From the NCBI GenBank assembly GCA_024762845.1, contig JANTGQ010000085.1, positions 1-6,277 on the forward strand: a stretch of DNA of 6,277 bases, given 5' to 3'. The notes under the pieces are model-generated. The model did no database searches, was not told the DNA's origin, and worked only from the letters and a program-made list of their open reading frames with translations. The translations under genes and the position numbers were made by a program. Positions 1-5,578 of this stretch are shown piece by piece; the stretch's first letter is position 1; the number at the start of each line of letters is the position of its first letter. Source of the stretch: Nitratifractor sp. (GTDB lineage: Bacteria > Campylobacterota > Campylobacteria > Campylobacterales > Sulfurovaceae).

Positions 1-2
1 AG

Positions 3-119
3 GGGCATGAGTACTGCTGGGCAGACAGCACAATCGATGCTAATGGTAACCCATCTGTGAATATCTGGCCATGTATTGTGGGTCCAAAATTTGTACCAAT
101 AAAAAATGTAGAGAAGTAG
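3..119 (+). CDS. 3' end of an unidentified, probably exported protein (5' end outside window)
   Basis: An open frame runs from the window edge to a TAG at 117-119 and gives the last 38 residues of a protein, beginning GHEYCWADS and ending KNVEK. Two Cys, two Trp, Gly/Asn/Pro-rich turns and no long hydrophobic run fit the end of a periplasmic or secreted domain, but I do not recognise the family. The other two forward frames stop at 10 and 60, so this is the only forward frame that stays open up to the next gene. The stop lies 8 bp before the ATG of the next gene, whose GGGGAGAG ribosome binding site directly follows the stop codon. The two genes are therefore probably one operon. Being a fragment, its coding status rests on this context and on plausible composition. 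Confidence 0.6.
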   Translation, partial: GHEYCWADSTIDANGNPSVNIWPCIVGPKFVPIKNVEK

Positions 120-127
120 GGGAGAGA

Positions 128-1060
128 ATGAAGAAGTTTTTACCGATTATCGTTGTTGCAGCACTTTTGGCAGCAGCTGGATATTTTTTGCTTTTAAGCG
201 ATAGTGGAAGTAGCCGAGCTAAAGCAGCAGAGAAGATAGTTCTAAGCGATTTTGACAAAAAGAGACCATGTGGTGTCTTGCCGCCATTTATCTATAAGAT
301 GGGTGTAAAAAGACCAGTTATCGATTTGAGCCAGATGGAATATAAAGGTGTTGTATTTCGCTATGGAGCGCAGTTAAAAAGGGTAATCCATAAAAAGAGT
401 TGGGAGCGTTTTGATGCCCTGGGTACCTATAGTATCGACAAGAGTGGTAATATCTACTTAACGCCAAATCCTTTTATCAGTATAACACCTGCTACATTTA
501 ACCTGCAAAAAGCTATCTATAAGATGGATGGGAGGAGTGGAGAGTTGGAGCGCTGGATGGTATTTGACGACATTGCTCCAAGTGCCAATAACCCCTATGG
601 AATGATATCGGTACTCTATGACTGCAAAGATGGAACACTTTGGGCAAGTGCAATTGATAAGAGTGGCTTTAAGGGAAGCAGAGGACGCATATACCACATT
701 GACCCAAACAAGAAGGAGGTAATTGAACGTATCGAAAATTTTGATGCACTTACCCTTGCATGGCTTTATGAGGAGAAAAATCGTTACCTCTTGATGGGAA
801 GCGCATTGGATAACGGAGTCTATGCCGTTGGTTTTAAGGGTTCAAAGCTGAGCCAAAAACCAGCAAAACTCTTTGAGCTGCCTAACCCCAAGCTGCATGT
901 GCGTAAAATTAAAGTTGTTGGAAAAAACACTCTTTACCTCGAAGCGATTAAGTTTAGCTACTCTCTCATTGCAGAGACGAATAAAAAGCAGCGCGTACAC
1001 TATCGCGCAAAGTACGAGAGTAAAACGCATAAGTGGAGTGTAGAAGAGATAAAGCAGTAA
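128..1060 (+). CDS. membrane-anchored or secreted beta-propeller-like protein of unknown function, 310 aa
   Basis: I chose the ATG at 128 because it follows a strong GGGGAGAG site at about 119-126 and begins a classic export signal: MKKF, then a hydrophobic stretch at residues 5-23, then a Ser/Gly-rich linker. The frame extends back to an ATG at 71, but that would overlap the upstream gene and spoil the signal. AKA-AEK at residues 31-36 could be a signal peptidase I site; otherwise the segment stays as an N-terminal anchor. The mature part has propeller-like strand and turn patterns: a GTYSIDKSGNIY repeat near 99-110, a DCKDGTLWAS segment near 165-174, GRIYHIDP at 186-193, and a further blade near 207-236. 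This recalls SMP-30/NHL-type propellers, with only two Cys (48, 166). No catalytic residues can be assigned. It probably forms an operon with the gene ending at 119. Existence of the gene is near certain; fold and role are inference. Confidence 0.85.
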   Translation: MKKFLPIIVVAALLAAAGYFLLLSDSGSSRAKAAEKIVLSDFDKKRPCGVLPPFIYKMGVKRPVIDLSQMEYKGVVFRYGAQLKRVIHKKSWERFDALGTYSIDKSGNIYLTPNPFISITPATFNLQKAIYKMDGRSGELERWMVFDDIAPSANNPYGMISVLYDCKDGTLWASAIDKSGFKGSRGRIYHIDPNKKEVIERIENFDALTLAWLYEEKNRYLLMGSALDNGVYAVGFKGSKLSQKPAKLFELPNPKLHVRKIKVVGKNTLYLEAIKFSYSLIAETNKKQRVHYRAKYESKTHKWSVEEIKQ

Positions 1061-1077
1061 AAAATAGCTAAAAATTG

Positions 1078-1086
1078 TGCTATAAT
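1078..1086 (+). promoter_or_regulatory. extended -10 promoter for the DUF2059 gene
   Basis: TGCTATAAT is a perfect extended -10 element (TGn plus TATAAT) in the gap after the propeller gene. Transcription would begin near 1092, leaving a leader of about 50 nt before the ATG at 1145. No convincing TTGACA lies 17 bp upstream; the upstream sequence is just A-rich, as is usual for Campylobacterota sigma-70 promoters. The same nine bases occur on the minus strand at 2667-2675. Confidence 0.7.
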
Positions 1087-1103
1087 TATGCATTAAAAAC
1101 TAC

Positions 1104-1128
1104 AAGAATCCTACTAGGTAGGTTTCTT
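1104..1128 (+). promoter_or_regulatory. hairpin in the leader of the DUF2059 gene
   Basis: AAGAA(T)CCTAC and GTAGG(T)TTCTT pair around a 3-nt loop (TAG): 10 base pairs with one internal T/T mismatch. It lies inside the predicted 5' leader and ends 6 nt before the AAGGA ribosome binding site at 1135-1139. It could stabilise the transcript or tune translation. It could also terminate read-through from the upstream propeller gene, but no run of T follows it, only TTCTTATATAAAAGG. Confidence 0.45.
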
Positions 1129-1144
1129 ATATAAAAGGAATAGA

Positions 1145-1696
1145 ATGAATATAACAAAACCACTATTAGTTGCCCTGGCGTTAGCGTTACCAATAGCTGT
1201 AAGTGCAGAAGCTGCGAAAGATGCTGTCAAAAAAGAAGTTGCAAAAAAAGAGCCGGCAAAAAAAGAGGTCAATAAAGAAGCCGTTGAGGCAGCTGGTAAA
1301 CTGTTTGCATCTATGAATTTAAAAGATGTCTATAAGAAGATTGTTGATGCGTCAACGGCTAGCCTTGTCCAAAGAGAGCCAAAACTAGAGAGTGTAAAAG
1401 ATAAGATTTCGGCGTTCTACAACAAGCATATCGGTTGGGATGCAGTAAAAGATGATATGGCAAAGATTTACGCAAAATACTATACTGCTGCGGATTTGGA
1501 AGAGTTGGCAAAATTCTACAATACAGATTTAGGAAAGAAGACATTAGCTATGTTGCCAAAAATTTCACAAGAGGGTCGTGCGTTAGGAATGAAAAAAGTA
1601 ATGAGTCACCAAGATGAGTTGCAAAAAATAGTACAAAAAGCATTAGCTCCAAAAGAGGAGAAGAAAGCAGAAGCTAAAAAAGAGAGTAAAAAGTAA
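1145..1696 (+). CDS. periplasmic DUF2059 family protein with Lys/Glu-rich ends
   Basis: The ATG at 1145 follows AAGGA at 1135-1139 with good spacing and starts a signal peptide (MNITKPLLVALALALP) with a likely cleavage after VSA at residue 21. Residues about 22-45 are low complexity, built on repeated KKE units (AKKEVAKKEPAKKEV). The core, about 45-165, is helical, and the segment WDAVKDDMAKIYAKYY, TAADLEELAKFYNTDLGKK is typical of DUF2059, a small exported family of unknown function. The C-terminus (APKEEKKAEAKKESKK) is again highly charged. Such charged tails may contact cell wall or nucleic acid, but that is speculation. The gene appears monocistronic: it has its own extended -10 promoter, a leader hairpin, and a hairpin terminator ahead of a convergent neighbour. 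Gene and family call are good; the role is unknown. Confidence 0.88.
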   Translation: MNITKPLLVALALALPIAVSAEAAKDAVKKEVAKKEPAKKEVNKEAVEAAGKLFASMNLKDVYKKIVDASTASLVQREPKLESVKDKISAFYNKHIGWDAVKDDMAKIYAKYYTAADLEELAKFYNTDLGKKTLAMLPKISQEGRALGMKKVMSHQDELQKIVQKALAPKEEKKAEAKKESKK

Positions 1697-1712
1697 CTCT
1701 CCCTACCTTTTT

Positions 1713-1738
1713 AGAGAGTGCGTAGCTACGCTCTTTCT
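1713..1738 (+). terminator. hairpin terminator between convergent genes
   Basis: The perfect 12-nt palindrome GCGTAGCTACGC (1720-1731) is extended, after a T/T mismatch, by AGAGAG (1713-1718) pairing with CTTTCT (1733-1738, one G-U pair). It starts 16 nt after the stop of the DUF2059 gene and is followed by TCTAATATAAT, which is T/A-rich but not a clean T run. Read from the minus strand it is followed by TAAAAAGG, so it suits the plus-strand gene better. Confidence 0.55.
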
Positions 1739-1763
1739 AATATAATACCTCTTTGTTTCCACT

Positions 1764-2645
1764 TTATTTAAATGTATTACAAGCGTTAAGGTCTCCAGTT
1801 GTGAAACCACGCTTAAACCAAGTTACCCTCTGTGCTGAACTTCCGTGTGTAAAGGCATCTGGCACAACATAACCTTGCGCCTCTTTTTGTAGTGTGTCGT
1901 CACCTATTGAGCTTGCTGCGTTGAGCGCTTCGCTAATGTCACCAGGCTCTAGAACATGGAACCTCTTTTGTGCATAGTGTGCCCACACACCACTATAGCA
2001 GTCTGCTTGCAGCTCTACACGTACCTGTATTGCGTTTGCCCGTTTGCTCTGCCCACCAAAACGCTGTTGTAGTTGTTGTACTTTCGAGAGTGTACCCTGG
2101 ATATTTTGAATATGGTGACCAATTTCGTGTGCTAATACATACGCTTGTGCAAAATCGCCGGGCGCATTGTGCCTTTTGGCAAGTTCGTCGTAAAAGCCTA
2201 AGTCGAGGTAAACCTTTTGGTCTGCAGGGCAGTAGAATGGACCCATTTGTGCCTGTGCACTACCGCAACCACTACGGGTAGAGCCCCTGTAGAGAACAAG
2301 CGTTGGTTTTTTATAGCGTATTCCATGTTTTGCTAAAATATCGCTCCAGACTATTTCTGTACTGGCGAGAACTTTTTTGATAAAGACAGCCTCTTTCTCA
2401 TCTTGGACTTTATTAACAGGAGTCTGCGAAGCCCCACCACCAAGTAGTCCAAGCGGGTTAAAACCGCTGAAGTATGCAAATGCTCCAAGTGCAATAATCG
2501 CCCAACCAAACTTGGTTTTTAGAAGCATTCTGATTATTGGTAGAAAAAACATAATACCACGAAGCGACACACCACGCCCAACGCTACCACCCATTGCACG
2601 TCTGTCGTCTACATTCGAGCTCTCTTTAAAGTCTTTTAAATCCAT
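1764..2645 (-). CDS. ypfJ: YpfJ-type membrane-anchored neutral zinc metallopeptidase
   Basis: This 293-aa protein is a near full-length member of the putative neutral zinc metallopeptidase family (PF04228; E. coli YpfJ has a similar length). Residues 1-30 are the polar start usual for the family. Hydrophobic stretches lie at about 31-42 and 48-60, with a Gly-rich GLLGGG linker at 66-71, so one or two segments anchor it in the inner membrane with the catalytic domain probably periplasmic. The zinc motif is HEIGHH at 173-178 (ligands H173 and H177, catalytic E174), and the ELQADC motif at 211-216 provides a likely third ligand. Cys 127, 139, 216 and 289 could form disulfides. The C-terminal HGSSAQRVTWFKRGF block (267-281) is also characteristic. 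The substrate is unknown. The start at 2645 has AAAGGG upstream and its own extended -10, so the gene is probably transcribed alone. Confidence 0.95.
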   Translation of the reverse strand: MDLKDFKESSNVDDRRAMGGSVGRGVSLRGIMFFLPIIRMLLKTKFGWAIIALGAFAYFSGFNPLGLLGGGASQTPVNKVQDEKEAVFIKKVLASTEIVWSDILAKHGIRYKKPTLVLYRGSTRSGCGSAQAQMGPFYCPADQKVYLDLGFYDELAKRHNAPGDFAQAYVLAHEIGHHIQNIQGTLSKVQQLQQRFGGQSKRANAIQVRVELQADCYSGVWAHYAQKRFHVLEPGDISEALNAASSIGDDTLQKEAQGYVVPDAFTHGSSAQRVTWFKRGFTTGDLNACNTFK

Positions 2646-2666
2646 AGTGACCCTTTTTTAGTTACG

Positions 2667-2675
2667 ATTATAGCA
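2667..2675 (-). promoter_or_regulatory. extended -10 promoter for the ypfJ-like gene
   Basis: On the minus strand this reads TGCTATAAT, a perfect extended -10 preceded by a run of seven T. Transcription would begin near 2660, leaving a leader of only about 15 nt that carries the AAAGGG ribosome binding site (about 2651-2656) just before the ATG at 2645. No clear -35 is visible. Confidence 0.7.
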
Positions 2676-2748
2676 AAAAAAGTTATGCAACTATATAAAA
2701 TGGTCAGGAGTCTGATAGGAAATTTATTGCACCAATAAGAAGAGGAGC

Positions 2749-2770
2749 AGATAGCAAAAGTGTGCTATCT
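2749..2770 (-). terminator. hairpin at the end of the basic secreted protein gene
   Basis: AGATAGCA and TGCTATCT form a perfect 8-bp stem with a 6-nt loop. The TAG stop codon of the minus-strand gene (2765-2767) lies inside the first arm. On the minus strand the stem is followed by GCTCCTCTTCTTATT, pyrimidine-rich but not a pure U tract, so the terminator is plausible but weak. A second small AT-rich stem (TTATTG/CAATAA, 2724-2738) lies just beyond. Confidence 0.5.
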
Positions 2771-3403
2771 ATGAAGAAACTCTACATTTGTTCTTCTGCC
2801 CCTTCCGTCTATATAACGATTATATGTTGTTACTTTTATACGACTTTGTCCATATTTTCTTATAACCATACGTCGTTTTACATACCCTTGGTTCCAGTAA
2901 ACAACAATTTTTCTACGATTTATGACTTGAGCGTTTGCCACTCCCCAGTCGCAGTCGTTTGGATGGCATTTGCCCCAGGCATGTACTTTTACGGTTCTGC
3001 CAACTTTGTAGATTTTGAGCTTTGTTAAGCTTCGTGTATTAGTGGCACCATGCCATAGGCCTGTTAGGCTAAAGAGTGGACGAAAGCCAGCTGTAGAACA
3101 CTTGACGTGTCTGCCGACACTGCGGCATACATAGCCCCTTGGTACTCTTTTCATAACTGAAACCTCAGTACCATAAGCCAAGTATTTACAGAAAATTGTT
3201 GGTTTGCCAGCGAGATTTTTAACCTCTGCTCTTTGTAGGGAACCAACTTGCGGTGTCTGCCACCATCCTGCAGGAAGAGGTGTGGTAATAGCTGTTCTTA
3301 CCTTTGGTTTTGGGCAGTATATATCTATTGCTGCAGCGTGCGTAAGTGAGGTAAATATCACTACTCCAAAAATTGTCAAGATGACATTTTGTATCCATTT
3401 CAT
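2765..3403 (-). CDS. small, strongly basic secreted protein with a GKCHPNDCDWG motif, 212 aa
   Basis: The frame opens at 3520, but the ATG at 3403 is the better start: it follows AAAGGA at about 3411-3416 and begins a clear signal peptide (MKWIQNVILTIFGVVIF) cleaved near THA/AA at residues 21-24. The mature protein seems to have two halves. The first holds Cys 30, 72, 93 and 102 in a beta-rich segment. The second, from GLWHG (115-119), has a strand pattern centred on HAWGKCHPNDCDWG (141-154), with Cys 146 and 151. I recall similar GKC-P-DCDWG motifs in assorted secreted bacterial proteins, without a firm function. The mature chain has 36 Lys/Arg against 7 Asp/Glu, so it could bind anionic surfaces or polymers; that is inference. 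Its leader is the unusual inverted-repeat block at 3427-3660. Even Cys number fits disulfides in the periplasm. Confidence 0.85.
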   Translation of the reverse strand: MKWIQNVILTIFGVVIFTSLTHAAAIDIYCPKPKVRTAITTPLPAGWWQTPQVGSLQRAEVKNLAGKPTIFCKYLAYGTEVSVMKRVPRGYVCRSVGRHVKCSTAGFRPLFSLTGLWHGATNTRSLTKLKIYKVGRTVKVHAWGKCHPNDCDWGVANAQVINRRKIVVYWNQGYVKRRMVIRKYGQSRIKVTTYNRYIDGRGRRTNVEFLHR

Positions 3404-3426
3404 TGGTAATCCTTTGTTTTTATTGA

Positions 3427-3660
3427 TATTACCGCAGCAAGTAAATACCTCAGTCTTTGATGTGATGATTTTGTGCATAATCAAGTCAGATTTTTGAAGG
3501 ACTCGCCAAAGCGAATTCAAAAAAATCTAACACATAGTATGTGTAAAAACATTGCACCCTTCGGAAAGATCGTAATTGGGCGACCTGCGGGCAGTCCTTT
3601 AAATATCCCTACCCGCATCTTACCTATTCAAAGTTTGAGGTATTACTTGGTGCGGTAATA
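3427..3660. repeat. 234-bp non-coding block bounded by long inverted repeats: MITE-like element or structured leader RNA
   Basis: The left arm (3427-3460) and the reverse complement of the right arm (3628-3660) match at 30 positions, with three mismatches and one extra base. Both start TATTACCGCA, and CAAGTA and ATACCTCA are shared further in. The 167 bp between hold more stems: TGATT/AATCA (3466-3483), AGATTTTTGAA with TTCAAAAAAATCT (3488-3528) enclosing TCGC/GCGA, ACACAT/ATGTGT (3530-3544), GATCG/CGACC (3568-3585) and TGCGGG/CCCGCA (3586-3617). No convincing gene lies inside. The ends fit TA-TTACC...GGTAA-TA, which would suit a TA target duplication as in IS630/mariner-type MITEs, but TA is also simply part of the palindrome. 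On the minus strand it fills almost the whole leader of the basic secreted protein gene. I matched it to no known riboswitch or housekeeping RNA. Confidence 0.75.
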
Positions 3661-3664
3661 ATAT

Positions 3665-3670
3665 ATTATA
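3665..3670 (-). promoter_or_regulatory. -10 box for the minus-strand leader and basic secreted protein gene
   Basis: The minus strand reads TATAAT here. Transcription would start near 3658-3659, at the very first bases of the inverted-repeat arm, giving a leader of about 255 nt before the ATG at 3403. No TGn precedes it and no good -35 is visible; instead a small dyad (3679-3689) lies just upstream. Confidence 0.5.
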
Positions 3671-3678
3671 CTAGAAAC

Positions 3679-3689
3679 TTGTGTCACAA
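3679..3689. promoter_or_regulatory. small dyad TTGTGTCACAA, possible operator
   Basis: TTGTG and CACAA form a perfect inverted repeat around a single central base. It lies 9 bp upstream of the minus-strand -10 box, overlapping the spacer and the edge of the -35 region, where an activator or repressor would act. The TGTGA half on the minus strand recalls CRP/FNR-family sites, but one short dyad is weak evidence for a particular regulator. Confidence 0.3.
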
Positions 3690-3781
3690 AGTGTAATAAT
3701 CCATAAAGAATAAATAATTATGCAAGAATTATATTATGATAATTGATATATAGTGATAACCAAAATTTAATCTTATTGCTC

Positions 3782-3787
3782 TATAAT
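3782..3787 (+). promoter_or_regulatory. -10 box for the moxR operon
   Basis: TATAAT lies 24 bp upstream of the moxR ATG, predicting a start near 3794 and a leader of about 18 nt. The 110 bp before it are very AT-rich and contain GATAAT-like hexamers at 3738, 3745 and 3755. It is divergent from the minus-strand promoter at 3665-3670, so the two units share one control region. Confidence 0.6.
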
Positions 3788-3811
3788 TAAGAGAAAAACC
3801 AAAGAGCAATA

Positions 3812-4762
3812 ATGCAAAGAGTGATGATAGAGAAGATAAAGCAAGAGATAGCAAAAGCGGTAATCGGACACGAAGAGTTGGTGGATGCGATGATTATTGC
3901 GCTTTTATGTGAGGGGCATATACTTGTAGAGGGGGTGCCCGGAGTTGCTAAAACAACAGCTGTCAATGCTTTGGCAAAGACGCTTGGATTTGACTTTAAA
4001 AGAGTGCAGTTTACACCAGACCTATTGCCAAGCGATATTATCGGAAATGAGATACTGGACCTTAAAAGTAACGAGTATAAAATTAAACATGGACCAATCT
4101 TTACCAATCTCCTCTTGGCAGATGAGATTAACCGAAGTTCGCCTAAGGTGCAGTCTGCCCTGCTAGAGGCGATGGCTGAGTCGCAAGTAACAATTGGGGA
4201 GGAGAGCTTTAAGCTTCAAAAGCCCTTTATGGTGCTCGCAACTGCCAACCCGATTGACCAAGAGGGAACCTATGAGCTGCCCGAAGCTTCGCTAGATAGA
4301 TTTTTGCTTAAGGTAAATGTGGGCTACAATACTCCTGATGAAGAGCTGAAAATTATGGAGCTCAGTGGCGATAAGAAGTTTTTAGAGCCACAGCAGGTTT
4401 TAGACTATAAAGGGTTAGAAGAGCTGCAAGAGGAGCTAGAAGCCGTGCATATCGATGATGCACTCAAAAAGTATATCGTGCAGATTATCGAGGCAACAAG
4501 AGAGCCACAAAATAGCGGTTTAGAGGAGTTGGCAGAGTATATAGAGTTTGGTGTAAGCCCACGTGGAACAATAGCAACATATAGAGCAAGCAAAGCCCAA
4601 GCACTCTTAGCTGGTAGAGACTTTGTAACCCCTGCAGATATTGCCAAAAGTCTCTATTTAACCTTACCACACCGTATAAAGCTAAGCTACCAAGCGCTTA
4701 TAGATGGTATAGATAGTCGTAAGATTTTAGAGAAAATCCTTATAGAGATACCTGCACCTTAA
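3812..4762 (+). CDS. moxR: MoxR family AAA+ ATPase
   Basis: The 316-aa product has the MoxR layout. Walker A is GVPGVAKTT at residues 41-49 (K47), Walker B is LLADEIN at 101-107 (D104, E105), sensor 1 is ATANP at 143-147, the LDRF arginine finger is at 161-164, and the sensor 2 SPRG is at 249-252 in the C-terminal lid. MoxR ATPases act as cytoplasmic, chaperone-like hexamers, often serving von Willebrand A proteins encoded beside them, as here. The ATG at 3812 is preceded by a weak AAGAG at 3802-3806. An in-frame ATG at 3824 (MIEKIKQ) after AAAGAGTG is a reasonable alternative and would remove four residues. It is the first gene of the operon; its TAA stop directly abuts the next ATG. Family assignment is very secure; the client is inferred. 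Confidence 0.97.
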   Translation: MQRVMIEKIKQEIAKAVIGHEELVDAMIIALLCEGHILVEGVPGVAKTTAVNALAKTLGFDFKRVQFTPDLLPSDIIGNEILDLKSNEYKIKHGPIFTNLLLADEINRSSPKVQSALLEAMAESQVTIGEESFKLQKPFMVLATANPIDQEGTYELPEASLDRFLLKVNVGYNTPDEELKIMELSGDKKFLEPQQVLDYKGLEELQEELEAVHIDDALKKYIVQIIEATREPQNSGLEELAEYIEFGVSPRGTIATYRASKAQALLAGRDFVTPADIAKSLYLTLPHRIKLSYQALIDGIDSRKILEKILIEIPAP

Positions 4763-5578
4763 ATGAAAAAATTAATTCTGCTCGAGACAAAGCGAAAGTT
4801 TTTTACCAATAGGGTAGGGGCACACACAACTGCATTTAGTGGCTCTGGTGTTGAATTTAAAGATATTATTCACTACGATAGTTCGCAAAGCGTGCGTAAC
4901 ATTAACTGGAAAAAGAGCACCAAAGAGGCAGTAGTCTCCAACAGCTACTACGATGAGAGAGAGCTCAGTATCGCAATTGTATATCTAAACAGTGGCTCGA
5001 TGCGATTTGCCAATAAAGCCGAAAAAGCGATTGAAGCAGTAACAGCTCTCAGCAGCGTAGCAATAGAGAGTAGAGAGTCATTGACGACACTCTTTTTTAA
5101 TTCGAAGCAGAGTGCCTTTTATCCACCTACAAAAAAGCGAACTGCGGTGGATATAAACTATAGCCATGCAAGCAGCAGTATATGTCAAGGAGAGATTGAC
5201 ATAAAACTATTGACACAAGAGATTTTGTATAGAATTAGAAAGAGATCGATACTCTTTATTATTGGGGACTTTTTGGAGTTGATTGATCTTTCTAAACTCT
5301 CCCACATCTACGAAACCTATGCAGTAGTAATACGCGCAAAAGAGGAGGAGGATTTAACTACTTCAAAAGCAGTTGAAGGAGATCTGAACATAGTTGACTT
5401 AAACAGTGACAAACAAGAGTTTTTAACTCTAAACAGAAAGAGTAAAAAAGTTTACAATAATTTGTTAAAAGAGCACGATAAAAGGCTTATAGAGGGATTT
5501 AGAAAGAGTCAAGTAATTTACACTAAAATTTACACAGAAGAGAATACAATAGATAAATTAGTTGAGTTGACACGATGA
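4763..5578 (+). CDS. DUF58 domain protein of the MoxR/Bat operon, MIDAS Asp apparently lost
   Basis: The start is the ATG immediately after the moxR TAA; there is no clear ribosome binding site, so translation is probably coupled. The DUF58 signature is present as GSGVEF at residues 26-31, followed by RNINW at 45-49, a variant of the common R-IDW, and by the YYDERE segment. DUF58 proteins have a VWA-like fold, and many carry D-x-S-x-S near the first strand. Here the corresponding stretch reads L75-N-S-G-S-M80, so the first Asp is replaced by Leu while both Ser remain. No transmembrane segment precedes the domain, unlike many longer DUF58 proteins, so at 271 aa it is probably cytoplasmic or peripheral. 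The second half, with SILFIIGDFLELIDL near 162-176, matches the later beta strands. It is probably a partner of MoxR and of the membrane VWA protein; its biochemical activity is unknown. Confidence 0.9.
   Translation: MKKLILLETKRKFFTNRVGAHTTAFSGSGVEFKDIIHYDSSQSVRNINWKKSTKEAVVSNSYYDERELSIAIVYLNSGSMRFANKAEKAIEAVTALSSVAIESRESLTTLFFNSKQSAFYPPTKKRTAVDINYSHASSSICQGEIDIKLLTQEILYRIRKRSILFIIGDFLELIDLSKLSHIYETYAVVIRAKEEEDLTTSKAVEGDLNIVDLNSDKQEFLTLNRKSKKVYNNLLKEHDKRLIEGFRKSQVIYTKIYTEENTIDKLVELTR

Noticed and set aside
71..127. Longer start for the propeller-like protein at the ATG at 71
   Set aside because: It would overlap the upstream gene by 49 nt, lacks a good ribosome binding site and puts 19 polar residues before a perfect signal sequence. 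The ATG at 128 has a strong GGGGAGAG.
3404..3520. Longer start for the basic secreted protein at 3520
   Set aside because: It would place 39 codons inside the inverted-repeat element and bury the signal peptide. The ATG at 3403 has AAAGGA upstream and starts the signal peptide.
3473..3658. Small plus-strand open frame of 61 codons within the inverted-repeat block
   Set aside because: It has no ribosome binding site and its composition follows the hairpins, so it is most likely a chance frame.
3427..3660. Retron-type or group II intron RNA
   Set aside because: The paired outer arms recall retron a1/a2 repeats, but no reverse transcriptase lies nearby and group II intron ends (GUGCG start, domain V) are not seen.
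3427..3660. 6S RNA, SRP RNA, tmRNA or RNase P RNA
   Set aside because: No SRP GGAA-loop consensus, no tRNA-like ends, no RNase P conserved blocks. The branched interior does not fit the rod with central bubble of 6S RNA.
3787..4107. Minus-strand frame of 106 codons with hydrophobic stretches opposite moxR
   Set aside because: It is the antisense shadow of the Walker A/B region of a clear MoxR gene and has no promoter or ribosome binding site.
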